From Proteles cristata cristata (lineage: Eukaryota > Chordata > Mammalia > Carnivora > Hyaenidae), in assembly GCA_017311185.1 (NCBI GenBank), contig JAESUZ010003165.1, positions 496,001 through 560,000 on the forward strand: DNA of 64,000 nt, read 5' to 3'. The position numbers and the translations under genes were made by a program. The notes beneath the pieces are model-generated. The model saw only the letters and a program-made list of their open reading frames with translations. It made no database searches and was not told the DNA's origin. This document shows, in pieces, positions 45,701-56,239 of the stretch; within the stretch, counting starts at the first letter, position 1; each line of letters opens with the position of its first letter.

Positions 45701-46475
45701 GAATGCCCATGACTATGAGAGCTAAGGATCCCTTTCCTCTCCTGTGCCGCTCTGTGGCCTTGAAGCCTCCATTGGCAGCAGAAGCTCCTTCAGTCTGCAT
45801 TTGTTTTGGATTTGAAGGGGACCCTTTCCTGACACTGGCTCACTCTCAGAGGCCTTGCTTTGTGCAGGCCCACCCCCTTTTTCTTTTGTTCCCCCCAGAT
45901 CCGACCACCATCTTGATCGACCGGCAAAATATGTTCCTACACATGATAGTGAATCCACCAATTCCATATACAAAAGATGATTTAACAAGGATTCCCGCAA
46001 TAGCATCAAAGGATCCCCTACCCCTAAATCCCAAGGACCTGGCCACCAAGGAATTTCACTCAAATCACCTATCAACACATTACTATAATACCATGCTCTG
46101 GTCTATAATTGCACAGGCTCCTGACGGGTTGGTAAGTTTAGGTAGAGACAACACCCCATCCCAACCAGAATAAAGCAGTTACTGAAAATTTTTTTAATGA
46201 TTTTTTAATTTATTTCCGAGAGAGAACAAGAGAGACAGCATGAGCAGGGGAGGGGCAGATAGAGAGGGAGACACAGAATCTGAAGCAGGCTTCAGACTCT
46301 GAGCTGCCAGCACAGAGACTGACGTGGGGCTCTAACACACGAACCACGAGATCATGACCTGAGCCGAAGTCGGATGCCCAACTAACTGAGCCACCCAGGC
46401 GCCCCTAGCAGTTACTGAATCGGAGCCCTCCACCCAAATGCCAAAGATTTGTCATTGTCAATCTGTCAGGGGGAA
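45700..46475 (+). mobile_element. probable decayed internal part of a class I endogenous retrovirus
   Basis: The call rests on position: this stretch ends in a purine tract, AGGGGGAA (46468-46475), right before an LTR-like TG start. A 156-codon frame (45703-46173) has no motif that I can assign to gag, pol or env. A SINE (46187-46406) interrupts it. It is decayed and non-functional. Alternative: unrelated intron sequence next to a solo LTR. Confidence 0.4.
46187..46406 (-). mobile_element. SINEC_Fc, minus strand
   Basis: Complete, ending GAGCCACCCAGGCGCCCC. Perfect 13-bp target duplication AGCAGTTACTGAA (46174-46186, 46407-46419). Confidence 0.97.
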
Positions 46476-46943
46476 TGTAGAGGCTGCTTTTAGGTAAGCA
46501 GTTGGAACAATGGAAACCTGAATAAGGTAGAAGGGCCCACAGTGATCACTGGACTAGACGTAACCAGACCCATTAGGTGACCCACCTCAAAATATCCATG
46601 AGTCCTTACTTTCCAGAAAACTTTTCCCCAGCTGTTTCTTTCTTTGGGTATCCCTAATAAACTTTTGTACTGTCTGTATAATATATAACATTTCTCCCAA
46701 TTTATATTATTTTGGAAATAAAAAGAGATTTCATAAGAAAAAAATATCTATGAGTCCTAGCTGACCAATGGGCTATTTACAACTGGGCATGGATACCAAA
46801 AAAGGAAAATTCCATATGTTCCTATACCTCCTCACTTTCCCCCTTAACTATAGCCCCCCATCACTGCCTCCTGGCAAACAGTCTCTCCTTTGCTGTCCTG
46901 CCTACTCCTCCCTTGTAGTATATTCAATAAGCTTCTATCTCTG
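46476..46943 (+). mobile_element. LTR-like segment (U3-R) ending in poly-A
   Basis: Starts TGTAGAGGCTGC just after a purine tract. It has a CCAAT box (GACCAATGGG near 46763), a TATA-like TTAACTATAGCCCCCC (about 46843-46858), and TTCAATAAGCTTC followed about 14 nt later by poly-A (46944-46955). That is the layout of U3-R of a class I LTR. No U5 or closing CA is seen. It contains a later 134-bp insertion at 46607-46740. Confidence 0.55.
46607..46740 (+). mobile_element. retroposed 3'-end fragment of unknown source
   Basis: 134 bp lying between an 18-bp direct repeat (46589-46606 and 46741-46758, one mismatch: AAAATATCCATGAGTCCT / AAAATATCTATGAGTCCT). The insert ends with AAATAAAAAGAG, then ATTTCATAAG and an A-run, as expected of an L1-mobilised, 5'-truncated mRNA copy. 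The source gene is not identified. Confidence 0.75.
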
Positions 46944-47064
46944 AAAAAAAAAAAAGAAGAAGAAGAAGGAAAGAAGGGAATGGAAGAAGGGAGGGAGGGA
47001 GGGAGGCACTGAGGGAGGGAAAGGAGAGGAAGGAATAGGGGAACAAAGGAAGGAAGGAAGAAAT
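46944..47064. repeat. poly-A then (GAA)n/(GGAA)n purine tract
   Basis: A 12-A run passes into GAAGAAGAAG and then GGGA/GGAA units to 47064. Confidence 0.9.
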
Positions 47065-47270
47065 TGCCTAATCAGAGATGACCACTAGGCTAGCTGACTT
47101 CAGTGGCTACATAAGACAGAGAAAAAAGACTTTGTAAAATTCATTTGATAAAGTCATTAAAAGCAAACAAACAATAGCAACAACATATAGCAACAATAAC
47201 AAACCCTTGGGCACGGAAAAACTTCAAACTCCATAGTTTCTACATTCTATTATCTAAAATATCCACTTTT

Positions 47271-47448
47271 GGGGGCATCTGGGTGGCTTAGTCAGTTAAG
47301 CATCTGACTCTTGATTTTGGCTCAGGTCATGATCTCCGTGCTGGTAGCAGGAAGCCTCCTTGGAATGGTCTCTCTCCCTCTCTCTCTGCCCCTCCCCAAC
47401 TTGTGCTTTCTCTCTCTCTCTCTCAAAAATAAACAGATAAACTTAAAA
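47271..47448 (+). mobile_element. SINEC_Fc, internally deleted
   Basis: Head GGGGGCATCTGGGTGGCTTAG. The tRNA-related box B region is replaced by CCGTGCTGGTAGCAGG. Target duplication AAATATCCACTTTT / ATATATCCAGTTTT, approximate. Confidence 0.9.
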
Positions 47449-48216
47449 AAATATATCCAGTTTTCAACAACAACAAAATTAGGAGACATGAAAAGAAAAG
47501 GGAATGTATGGCTCTGCACGGGTGAGTGGTGGGGAGGAAGGCAGTCAATAGGAACTGTTTCTGAGGAAGCCTCAGTATTATACTTCCTAGACAAAGACTT
47601 TAAATCAGGTACTATAAGTTTGTACAAAGAAAGGTCTGAAAGAACCTTGCCTGAAACACTAAAGAAAAGAGTAAGAATGACTATGAGAGTGGAGTCGAGA
47701 GGAGAGGAAAGAATAACAATGAAAGAATAAATATTCAAAAACGCAAAGGCCAAAAACTTCCCATATTTGATGGAAAACATTAATTGAAACATCCAAGAAG
47801 CTCAGCAAATTCCAAGCAGGACCCAAAGAGATCCAAATCTAGACACGTAAGAAATCAACTGTCAAAAGACAAGGACAAAAAAAGAATCTTGAAAGCAGCA
47901 AGATTTCATACCCTGATTTGTCACTTAAAATCACACATCCCATAGAATAACATATATGGGTAGAGAGAACGCCAAACAAGAATCCTGCTTCTGGAAAAAC
48001 TGCCTTTCAAAAATAAAGGAGTAATTAAGACATTTTTAGAGAAACAAAAAGAATGGAAGAATTTGTTGCTAACAAACCTGTCCCACAAGAAATACCAAAG
48101 GGAGTCCTGCAGGCAGAAATAAAAACAAAGAAACAAACAAAAACACTATATAGTAACACAAATCCACACAAAGAAATAAAGAGCACCAGTAGAGCTACTT
48201 AAAATAAGTAAGCACA

Positions 48217-48418
48217 GGGGCACCTGGGTGGCTCACTCAGTTAAGTGTCCAACCTCAGCTCAGATCATGATCTCACCATTTGTGGGTTCAAGTCCCACAC
48301 TGGGCTCTGTGCTGACAGCTCACAGCCTGGAGACTGCTTCACATTCTGTGTCGCCCTCTCTCTCTGCCCTTCCCCTCCTCTCTCTCTCTCAAAAATAAAC
48401 ATTAAAAATTTTTTTAAT
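48217..48418 (+). mobile_element. SINEC_Fc inside L1
   Basis: Head GGGGCACCTGGGTGGCTCAC. 16-bp target duplication with one mismatch, AAAATAAGTAAGCACA / AAAATAAGTAAGCATA (48201-48216, 48419-48434). Confidence 0.96.
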
Positions 48419-48985
48419 AAAATAAGTAAGCATAAAAGACAGTATAAATATATTTTGTGTATAAATCTTTCTTCTTCTACTTGATTTAAAAGAGCACTGA
48501 CTAGAGCCTTTAGGGCTAAATCTGTGTTAATGAGCATACAATGTATAAAGATGTAATATGTATTACAATAGCAGTGCAATGGAAAGGGGAAGAAACAGAA
48601 GTATATTGGGGCAAAATTTTTACACAGTATTCAAATTAAGTTGGAATTAATCTAAATTAGAATGTTTTAGGTTAAGATATTAATTATAATTCCCAGAACA
48701 ACACTAATAAGAAAAAATAATATACATACTTTTATATATAAAGGTAATTACACTAATGCACTAGAAAATATCTATTTAACCAAAATAAGGCATTATTAAG
48801 GAACAAAGAAACAAAAAACATGTAAGACAAATTTTAAAAAACAATAGCAAATAGCAAATTTAAAAAGCAGAGATTGGCAGAATGCATAAAAAATTGATCT
48901 AACCATATTCTGTCTATAAGAGAAACACTTTAAATTCAAAATCACAAAGAGATCAAGGTAAAATGATGGAAGAAGATACACCATG

Positions 48986-49394
48986 TGTCATGGGCTAAAG
49001 TGTGCCTCCTCAAAATTCATGCACTGAAGTCTTAATCTTAGTACCTCAGGATGTGACCACATTTGGAGACAATGTCTTTTAAGAGGCAATTAAGTTAAAG
49101 TGAGGTCACTGAGATGCGCCATAATCTAAAATGACTGCTGTCTTTATGTAAAGAAAACATTTGGACACAGAGTGCAAAAAAAGATGATGTAAAAACACAG
49201 GTAAACATGACTATCCACAAGCCAAGAAGAAAGGCCTAAAACAAATCCTTCCCTCATGGCCCTTAGAAGAAAGCAACTCTGACAACACTCTGACCTCAGA
49301 GTTCAACCCTCCAGAATTATGAGAAAATAAATTGCTAATGTTTAAGCCACTCAGTCTATGGTACTTCATTATGATAGCCATAGCAAATAATACA
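48986..49394 (+). mobile_element. solo MaLR LTR (MST/MLT1-like) inside L1
   Basis: Begins TGTCATGGGCTAAAGTGTG and ends AGCAAATAATACA, with ATTTGGAGACAATGTC, TTTGGACACAGAGTGC and AATAAATTGCTAATGTTTAA. About 409 bp. 5-bp flanks CCATG / TCATG, one mismatch. The L1 text continues across the site. Confidence 0.93.
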
Positions 49395-49778
49395 TCATGA
49401 AAATGGTGCCAAAAGACAGATGGAGTGCATACAAATATCAGACAAAATAGACTTTCAGACCAAAAAAAAGGTTACCAGAGGCAAATTAATTCATTTAATA
49501 ATGATCAGATGGTCAGCTTATCAGGAAGACATAACAATTATAAACATATATGACCCTAACAACAAAGCACCAAAGACCTAAAGCAAAAACTTAGAGAAGT
49601 GAAGGAAGAAAGAGACAATCCAACAATAACAGATGGAGACTTAAATACCTCACCTTCAATAATGGATACAATGACTAGGCAGCAAATCAACAGATAAACA
49701 GAACTGAAACACAGAAATTCAAATCAAAACCACTTTGCATGAATTACTTTATAATAGCTAAATTAAAAAATTATAGAG

Positions 49779-49984
49779 GGGTGCCTAGGTGGCTCAGTCG
49801 GTTAACCGACCAACTCTTGGTTTTGGCTCAGGTCATGATCTCACAGTTCGTGGGACTGAGCCCTGCTTCAGGTCCTGTGCTGACAGAGGGATTCTCTCTC
49901 TCCCTCTCTCTCTCTACCCCAACCCCTCATTCATGCTGTCTCTCTCTCTCTTTCTCTGAAAATAAATAAATAAAATTTTAAAAC
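49779..49984 (+). mobile_element. SINEC_Fc (CTTGGTTTT subtype) inside L1
   Basis: Head GGGTGCCTAGGTGGCTCAGT. Perfect 11-bp target duplication AAATTATAGAG (49768-49778, 49985-49995). A central deletion removes GCTCAGAGCC. Confidence 0.95.
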
Positions 49985-51055
49985 AAATTATAGAGAATAG
50001 CTAGGAAAGGATGTGGAAAAATTAGATACTTCATAAATTGCTGGTGAGATTGTAAATATTGCTGCTGTTTTAGAAAAAAAAAATGACAGTTCCTCAAAAT
50101 GTTACACATAAGATTACCTTACAAACCAACTAGACTTAACAGCCATCTGTATAACAGCCCACAACACTACTTCTCAAGCACACCTGGAACATCCTCTAAG
50201 ACAGACCATTTGTTAAGTCAAAAACGAGCCTCAGCACATTTAAAAAGACTGAAATTCACAAAAGGAACGTTCTCCAACTACAATGGAATGAAGTGAGAAA
50301 TTAATAACAGAGGGTATTTGGGAAATACTCAAACAAATGGAAATTCAACAACACATTCCTAAAAACCAATGGATCAAAGAAGAAATCACAAAAGGAAATT
50401 ACAAAGCAATTTGAGATAATTGAAAAGGAAAACACAACACACCAGAACCTATGAGATGTTTAGTGAAACAGTTCTTAAGGGAAATTTACAATTGAAAATG
50501 CCCATGTTTAAAAAGAAAATGACCTCAAATCAATAACCTAACATTCTACCATAAGATACCAAAAAAAAAGAAGAGCAAACTAAATCCAAAATTAGCAAGA
50601 GGAAAAGAAATACTAAAGAGCAGGAATAAATGAAATAAAATGGAGAAAAACATTAGAGAAAATCCATGAAATCTAAAGTTGGTTTGTTGGAAAGATCAAC
50701 AAAATTAATAAATCTTAAAGTAGCTTTCTGAGAAAAAAAAGAAAGAGAAGGCTCAAATTACTAAAACTAGGAATAAAAGAGTGAACATCTCTAATCACTT
50801 TACAGAAATAAAAAGGGTTATATAAAAATACTACAATCATATGCCAATAAATTAAGTCACCTAAATAAAATGGCAAATTCCTACAAAGACACAAATTACT
50901 GAAACTGACTAAATAATAAATAGAAAACCTAAATAAACATATAACAACTAGGGAGATGAATTAGTACTCATAAGACTTAGAAAAAACTAAAAGTCCAGGA
51001 TCTTTAAGCTTTACTGACGAACTCTACCAAACAATTAAAGAAAAACTAATGCCAA

Positions 51056-51115
51056 AGAAAGAAACAAAGAAAGAAGAAAGAGAAAGAGAGAGAAAGAGGA
51101 AGGAAGGAAGGAAGA
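51056..51115. repeat. (GAAA)n/(GGAA)n in L1
   Basis: Purine-only run of GAAA, AGAG and GGAA units within ORF2-derived sequence. Confidence 0.9.
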
Positions 51116-52084
51116 TTAATGTCAATTCTCCACAAACTCTTCCAAAAACTAGTAGAGAAGGGAACAACTCATTCTATGTGATATACCTGATACCAAAAAC
51201 AGAGAAAAATATCCAGAAGAGGAAAACTACAGACCAATTCTCCTTTTGAATACAGACCCCAAAATCCTTAGCAATATAGTAGCAAACTGAATACAGCAAC
51301 AACATATACAAAAGATTATGCAACGTGACCAAGTGAGACTTTTCCCAGGACTGCAAAATCAATCAATGTTAACCAATTAATCATCAAATAACATTTTAAT
51401 AGGATAAGTGATGCAAGCCAAATAATGATCTTAATAGTTTCAGAAATAGCAGTTGTCAAAATCTAACACCTTTCGTAATAAAAACATTCAGCAAGCCAAG
51501 AATAAAGGGAAATTCCTCAATCTGATAAAAAGCGTCAATGAAAACAACCACAACTCACTTCATACGTACTGGTAAAAACTGAACGTTTTGCTCTGAAATA
51601 AAGAAAAGGAAAAGGTTGTTTCCTCTTGCCACTAATATTCAACATTACACTGGGGTTCTTTCTACTCAGGACAATTAGGCAAGAGAAAGAAATAATAGGC
51701 ATCCATTTTGAAAAGGAGAAACTAAAACTATCTTTATTCACATATGATGTGGTCTTGCATATGGAAAATCCTACAGTATCCACTAAAATACTTAAAACTA
51801 GAAAAATCAGCTCAGCAAGGTTGCAAGATACAAGATGAAGCTACATCATGTTAAGTTCTATTGCTCAGTGCTGATTACCTTCCTGATTAAGATCATTCTC
51901 TCAAAAGATAAGTCAAGATACATTAACTTTGTAAGCCCTTCTCAATAGCTAAAACATATTCCCCAAACATCCATATTCACCATAACAATATATTCCTAGC
52001 ACTGGTCACTTAAACACTTAGGTGCATAAATAAATTAATGAATCATGGGAGGACCTTATACACTCAAGGAGAATAAAAATACAG

Positions 52085-52305
52085 CAGTCTCTGGATCCAG
52101 ACTTAGTTTAGGTTCCAGCTCTACCACTTAGTTAACGGCTATGTGACATAGGGCAAGTTACATTATTATTCTGTGCCTCTGTTTCCTCCTCAGTAAAATG
52201 GGAACAAGAGAGCTGTTGAGGAAATAAATTAGTTAATATATGCAAGATGCTTAGAAAGCGTATAGTATAACGTAAACATTATACAAGTTTTACTATGTTA
52301 TTAAA
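52085..52305 (-). mobile_element. MIR, minus strand
   Basis: TCCAGCTCTACCACTTAGTT, ATGTGACATAGGGCAAGTTA, CTCTGTTTCCTCCTCAGTA, GCTGTTGAGGAAATAAATT are the reversed MIR in order. Confidence 0.88.
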
Positions 52306-52309
52306 GTCA

Positions 52310-52775
52310 TTCTCAATAATTCAACTTCAGAGAATAAAAGTAGTCTATATATACACCATCTACTCCAAGGTCAGCAAGTTGGTAGCACTTTCCCAGGGTT
52401 GCACCTTGGCAGACATTGCTCTTATAATCACACACTCCAGAACTTGTCTCAGTCTTCTTGGTACTGACTGGTCTCCAGTCAGCTCAAGAAGCAGAAAAGA
52501 TTAAAGCTATTTGCAGTCCTGTGCTGTTTCCTCTATCATCCCACTAAAACAGCACTTTGAGAACTTGTAGCTCTTTTGTTAACAGAACTCAACTCCTACC
52601 CTACAGGCTTGACCTGTTACTGACTCCTAACTTCTAACAGGCCTGCTAATTATAGATTATTGGGTTATTATTTAAAGTCACAACCCATGCTTATTCTCCA
52701 GATAATTATCAATAAATGGCCAGGTTTCATGCCAGTGTCAACTTCAAGAGGTGTCTTGCAGTCAGTCACAGACAT
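52310..52775. other. intron, no element recognised
   Basis: Nothing assigned between MIR and L2 copies. Confidence 0.45.
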
Positions 52776-52779
52776 TTGT

Positions 52780-53045
52780 CAGGTCCTAGAACGTGCCAAG
52801 TCTTGTCCTGCTTCACACAGGCCTTTGCATTTATTGTCCCCTCTCTCTGGAATGATCTTGCCTGGCTAACAGACGTGCCTCTGTTATCTTTATTACACTC
52901 TTTACTTCCTTCTGCAAATGTGTCACTTATTACTCATTTTCTGTCTGTATCTTCAGTGACAGTGTAAATTCCATTAGACAAGGGACGTACTGGCTTATTT
53001 ATCATTTATTGTATACTTTGGCATATGGTAGGTGAGAAACAGGGA
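52780..53045 (+). mobile_element. L2 3' end, plus strand
   Basis: CAGGCCTTTGCATTTATTGT, CTCTCTGGAATGATCTTGCC, ATTCCATTAGACAAGGGACG and TGGCATATGGTAGGTG follow the L2 3' region. Confidence 0.82.
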
Positions 53046-53048
53046 GCA

Positions 53049-53176
53049 AGGATGGATAGATGGATGGATGGACGGATGGACGGATGGACAGATGGATGGA
53101 TGGATGGACGGACGGACGGACGGACGGACGAATGAATGGATGGATGGATGGATGGATGGATGGATGGATGGATGGC
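53049..53176. repeat. compound (GGAT)n/(GGAC)n tetranucleotide array
   Basis: About 32 tetranucleotide units, GGAT and GGAC in blocks, with single GGATAGAT, GACAGAT and GAATGAAT interruptions. It reads through as open frames of Met-Asp-Gly-Trp / Thr-Asp-Gly-Arg repeats, which have no coding meaning. It lies at the 3' end of an L2. Confidence 0.97.
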
Positions 53177-54285
53177 AGAAAGATTCTGTTAGTACAGATT
53201 CTCCTTCATTTCTTACTCCCTAAAGTGAATAGCAATAGGTTGAAAAAAGAGAAAAAGATCTTAAATAACTTTTAAGGCAAAAATATATTTAGGATATGGC
53301 ATTTACCACAACAGAAAGGTAAATTAAAGTATTTTAGAAGATTTTCTATGAAAATGGTTGAAACCAAAGTACTTTCCTTCTAGCCTCCAGTCATCTACAA
53401 AATGAAATCAACCAGAATATCCAAATTGCTAAGTACTGGGGCTAATCAAGATTTTATTATGTATTGCTGGTATATAATGACTCAAGGCTACAAAAAAAAA
53501 ACTTAAAAATTACTCACCATTATACTTCATATACATTCTGTAAAGAACTTAAAGTGATTTTTCTAGAAATTAAATCCCAACCACCATGCTTGATCCTAGT
53601 GGTTTACTTCTCCTTTAGCTACAATGATGGTAGAATAGTTGGGGCCAAATAGAGGTGTTCCACTAGAAATCAGCTGGTCTAGATTTCCACTAGAAATCTG
53701 GCAGGTATAAAGCTACTATTAATTAGCCAACACAGGGGATATGATTACTACATTTCATTCTACCTAGAATTTTCCAACCTTAGGAAGTACAAAGATGAAG
53801 GAAGAATTGATTAACTTCGCAACAAAAACAAATTGTAACTCTAGTAGAAAATGTAAGTGATTCTCATACTGTTAAATTCACCTTTAGGAACACTCAGTTA
53901 AATTCATTATTCCATAAAATTCTGCAAAAACAAAATCTAAATTCGGTGTACATTTGTCAGCACCAATGGATCTTTGTCCTCCTATCTCTTTTGTATCTTG
54001 ATCTTAATCATGTTTCCAATTATCAGAACATTTTGAAAGCACTAAATTGTTTTAAAGTGTCTAATAAGAGAATTAAATTAGATCACAATGAAATTTGTCC
54101 TTCTGTTTTATTCTTTTCTCTCTTGAGATATTCTCCTACCAGTGATTATCAATTATTACAATTAAAAGCTCTAGTTTCCCTTACTGTAGTTCGTGTCATA
54201 TAAAAATATGCAATGCCCATGAATATAACTAAGGATTTCAGTTATACAAAACCAGAGCATCCTCCCAATACACTTACATTTCTGG
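53177..54285. other. intron, no element recognised
   Basis: 1.1 kb AT-rich. One local duplication, CCACTAGAAATC, is seen at 53658-53698. Otherwise nothing. Confidence 0.5.
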
Positions 54286-54288
54286 AGA

Positions 54289-54339
54289 AGAAAGCAAGCA
54301 AGCAAGCAAGCAAGAAAGAAAGAAAGAAAGAAAGAAAAC
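54289..54339. repeat. (AAGC)n/(AAGA)n microsatellite
   Basis: Five AAGC units followed by about six AAGA units. Confidence 0.95.
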
Positions 54340-54620
54340 CAGCAAACCATGTTTTATATTTCAGCCAACTTGCATTCAATCTAATCAATCGTATATATAA
54401 AAATAATAACATAAAATAATAGATTATCTAAAATTCTAATTATCTTTGGTAGTCATCTGAGATTTCATTTTTTTGGTGTGTCTTTACCTTCCTAATTAGT
54501 CATCTTGATATTAGATAATATCTATTTGTATTCCCTGAACTTTAATAAAGCAGCAGGAGGCCCTGGGGAGAATGCCAGTTAAAGAATGGAAGCTGGACAA
54601 GGATTGAAAATTGGCCTCAT

Positions 54621-54756
54621 CAAGAACAAACTGAGGGCTGATGGGGAGGGGGAAGAGGGTGATGGGCATGGAGGGGGGCACTTGGGATGAGCACTGGGTG
54701 TTATATGGAAACCAACTTGACAATAAACTATTAAAAAAAAAAAAAACAGAAAGAAA
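54621..54756 (+). mobile_element. 5'-truncated L1 3' UTR (136 bp)
   Basis: CAAGAACAAACTGAGGGCTG through GGAAACCAACTTGACAATAA to poly-A and GAAA units. Target duplication GAAAATTGGCCTCAT (54606-54620, 54757-54771). Confidence 0.95.
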
Positions 54757-54771
54757 GAAAATTGGCCTCAT

Positions 54772-54918
54772 GGGGCATCTGGGTGGCTCAGTCAGTTTAG
54801 TGTCCAATTCTTGTTTTCGCCTCAGGTCATGGTCTCACAGTTTGTGAGTTAGGGCCCCCCATCCAGAGTCTGTGCTAACAGGGCAGGGCCTGCTTGGGAT
54901 CCTCTCTCTACCTCTCTG

Positions 54919-54992
<74 letters not shown>

Positions 54993-55028
54993 TAAGTAAA
55001 TAAACTTAAAAATAAATAAAAAAATTTT
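54772..55028 (+). mobile_element. SINEC_Fc abutting the truncated L1
   Basis: Head GGGGCATCTGGGTGGCTCAG. Flanked by AATTGGCCTCA on both sides (54760-54770, 55029-55039), the same target used by the L1 just upstream. Its CT-rich region has expanded. Confidence 0.95.
54921..54992. repeat. (CT)n(CA)n inside a SINE
   Basis: A CT run of about 25 units changes directly to about 10 CA units in the CT-rich part of the SINE at 54772. Confidence 0.96.
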
Positions 55029-55039
55029 AATTGGCCTCA

Positions 55040-55424
55040 AGCAACTAAGGATGGTCAGGCTGACAGGAGTCTTCAGGGAGGTAATGCATTAGGCTCCTCA
55101 AAAACAGGAGATTCAAATGCAGACTCACAGTTCTCTGATTTCTTTCACTTTCTGATATTAGCTCCTCTTTTTTCTCTCCCTACTCCATGCTGTCAACTTC
55201 CTTGGTCATAGGCTACTGCGTCTCTCCCTTTCCATCCTCTCTTCACCCATTAGCATGATCTCAACCCTGAGCCTCCACTTCCTTCCTGGACTCATAATTG
55301 GCTTTCCTCGCAGATCTGGCACATTTGCAGTATTCTTAAGGAAATTCTTTCAGAGCTGACTTATCAATATGACATAGTACCATGATACTTGAGTGGTACA
55401 CAAATGTTTTAATCTTGATTTCTA
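55040..55424. other. intron, no element recognised
   Basis: Unassigned, pyrimidine-rich from about 55140 to 55300. Confidence 0.45.
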
Positions 55425-55609
55425 TTTTTTATGTTTATTTATTTTTGAGAGAAAGAGTGTGTGTGAACAGAAGAGGGGCAGAGACAGAGGTAGACCCGGA
55501 ATCTGAAGCAGGCTCCAGGCTCTGAGCTGTCAGCACCAATGTGGTACCTGAACTCACAAAGTCTGAGCCGAAGTCAGATGTTTAACCGACTGAGCCACCC
55601 AGGCGCCCC
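55425..55609 (-). mobile_element. SINEC_Fc, minus strand
   Basis: TTTTTATGTTTATTTATTTT to GAGCCACCCAGGCGCCCC. A deletion removes the GAGATCATGACC part between CACAAAG and TCTGAGCC. Confidence 0.94.
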
Positions 55610-56030
55610 AATTATAATTGCTTTTTCAAGTTAGAAAAAAAATTAATGCAATAGTAATTAATACACAATAATGAATTATATTCATCTTTATGCCAATGCA
55701 GCTATAATTTGTAGTATTTTTATGGAGAAAAAGACCCACAAGGACAAAATTTTCTAGGGCCCACAGAAGTCACAATGGACCCTGAATTGTGAGTCAACCC
55801 AGCCCTACAGCCTTCCCCACTCAAAACTGGTCCATTTTAGCCTTATGGGTAAGACCCATACCAGAAGTGACCATATGAGTATTTATTTCAAAACCCGATT
55901 CATGATGATGGTTGCATTACTCAACACATACGCTAAAAGTTATTAAATGGTCCATTGAAACAGGGTAAACTTTATGATGTGCAAAATATACCTCACTGAA
56001 ACTGTTTTGTTTTGTTTTGTTTTTTAAAGA
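55610..56030. other. intron, no element recognised
   Basis: Unassigned. A (TTTTG)n stretch lies at 56004-56024. Confidence 0.45.
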
Positions 56031-56032
56031 AG

Positions 56033-56235
56033 AGGCGCCTGGGTGGCTCAGTTGGTTAAGCCTCTGACTCTTGATGTCGGCTCAGGTCATGATCTCAAGT
56101 TCGTGAGTTTGAATCCTGCATCGGGCTCTGTGCTGGTAGTGTGGAGCCTACTTGAGATTCTCTCTCTCTTTCTCTCTCTGCCACTCCCATGCTTTCTCTC
56201 GAAAAATAAATAAACTAAAAAAAAAAAAAAAAAAC
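56033..56235 (+). mobile_element. SINEC_Fc (CTTGATGTC subtype)
   Basis: Head GAGGCGCCTGGGTGGCTCAG, GCATCGGGCTCTGTGCTGG, tail AAATAAATAAACTA plus poly-A, then a short CACA run. Confidence 0.95.
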
Positions 56236-56239
56236 CACA

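Larger units (their letters stand above)
47450..51835 (+). mobile_element. old L1 (L1M type), ORF1 region to mid ORF2, with nested insertions
   Basis: 47450-48200 matches the ORF1-side region (CTTTCAAAAATAAAGGAGTAA, GGGAGTCCTGCAGGCAGAAA). 48820-49780 and 49985-51835 follow ORF2 (CAGACAAAATAGACTTTCAG, CTGACGAACTCTACCAAAC, GAAAACTACAGACCAATTC). Near 51740 the reverse-transcriptase motif, normally two adjacent aspartates, reads TYDVV, and frameshifts are everywhere. Two SINEs and a MaLR LTR sit inside. Confidence 0.88.

Noticed and set aside
45703..46173. 156-codon frame as a live retroviral or host gene
   Set aside because: No motif that can be assigned, no start or splice context, and it lies in a decayed retroviral remnant interrupted downstream by a SINE; treated as non-functional.
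47322..47792. 156-codon minus-strand frame with hydrophobic stretches
   Set aside because: It spans a SINE and old L1 sequence in antisense; the hydrophobic look comes from T-rich codons.
53049..53176. Regular short repeats resembling a CRISPR array
   Set aside because: Units are 4 bp with no spacers, in a mammalian intron. It is a microsatellite.
53032..53275. Open frames encoding Met-Asp-Gly-Trp and Thr-Asp-Gly-Arg repeats
   Set aside because: Pure products of the GGAT/GGAC tetranucleotide array, open in several frames because the unit contains no stop.
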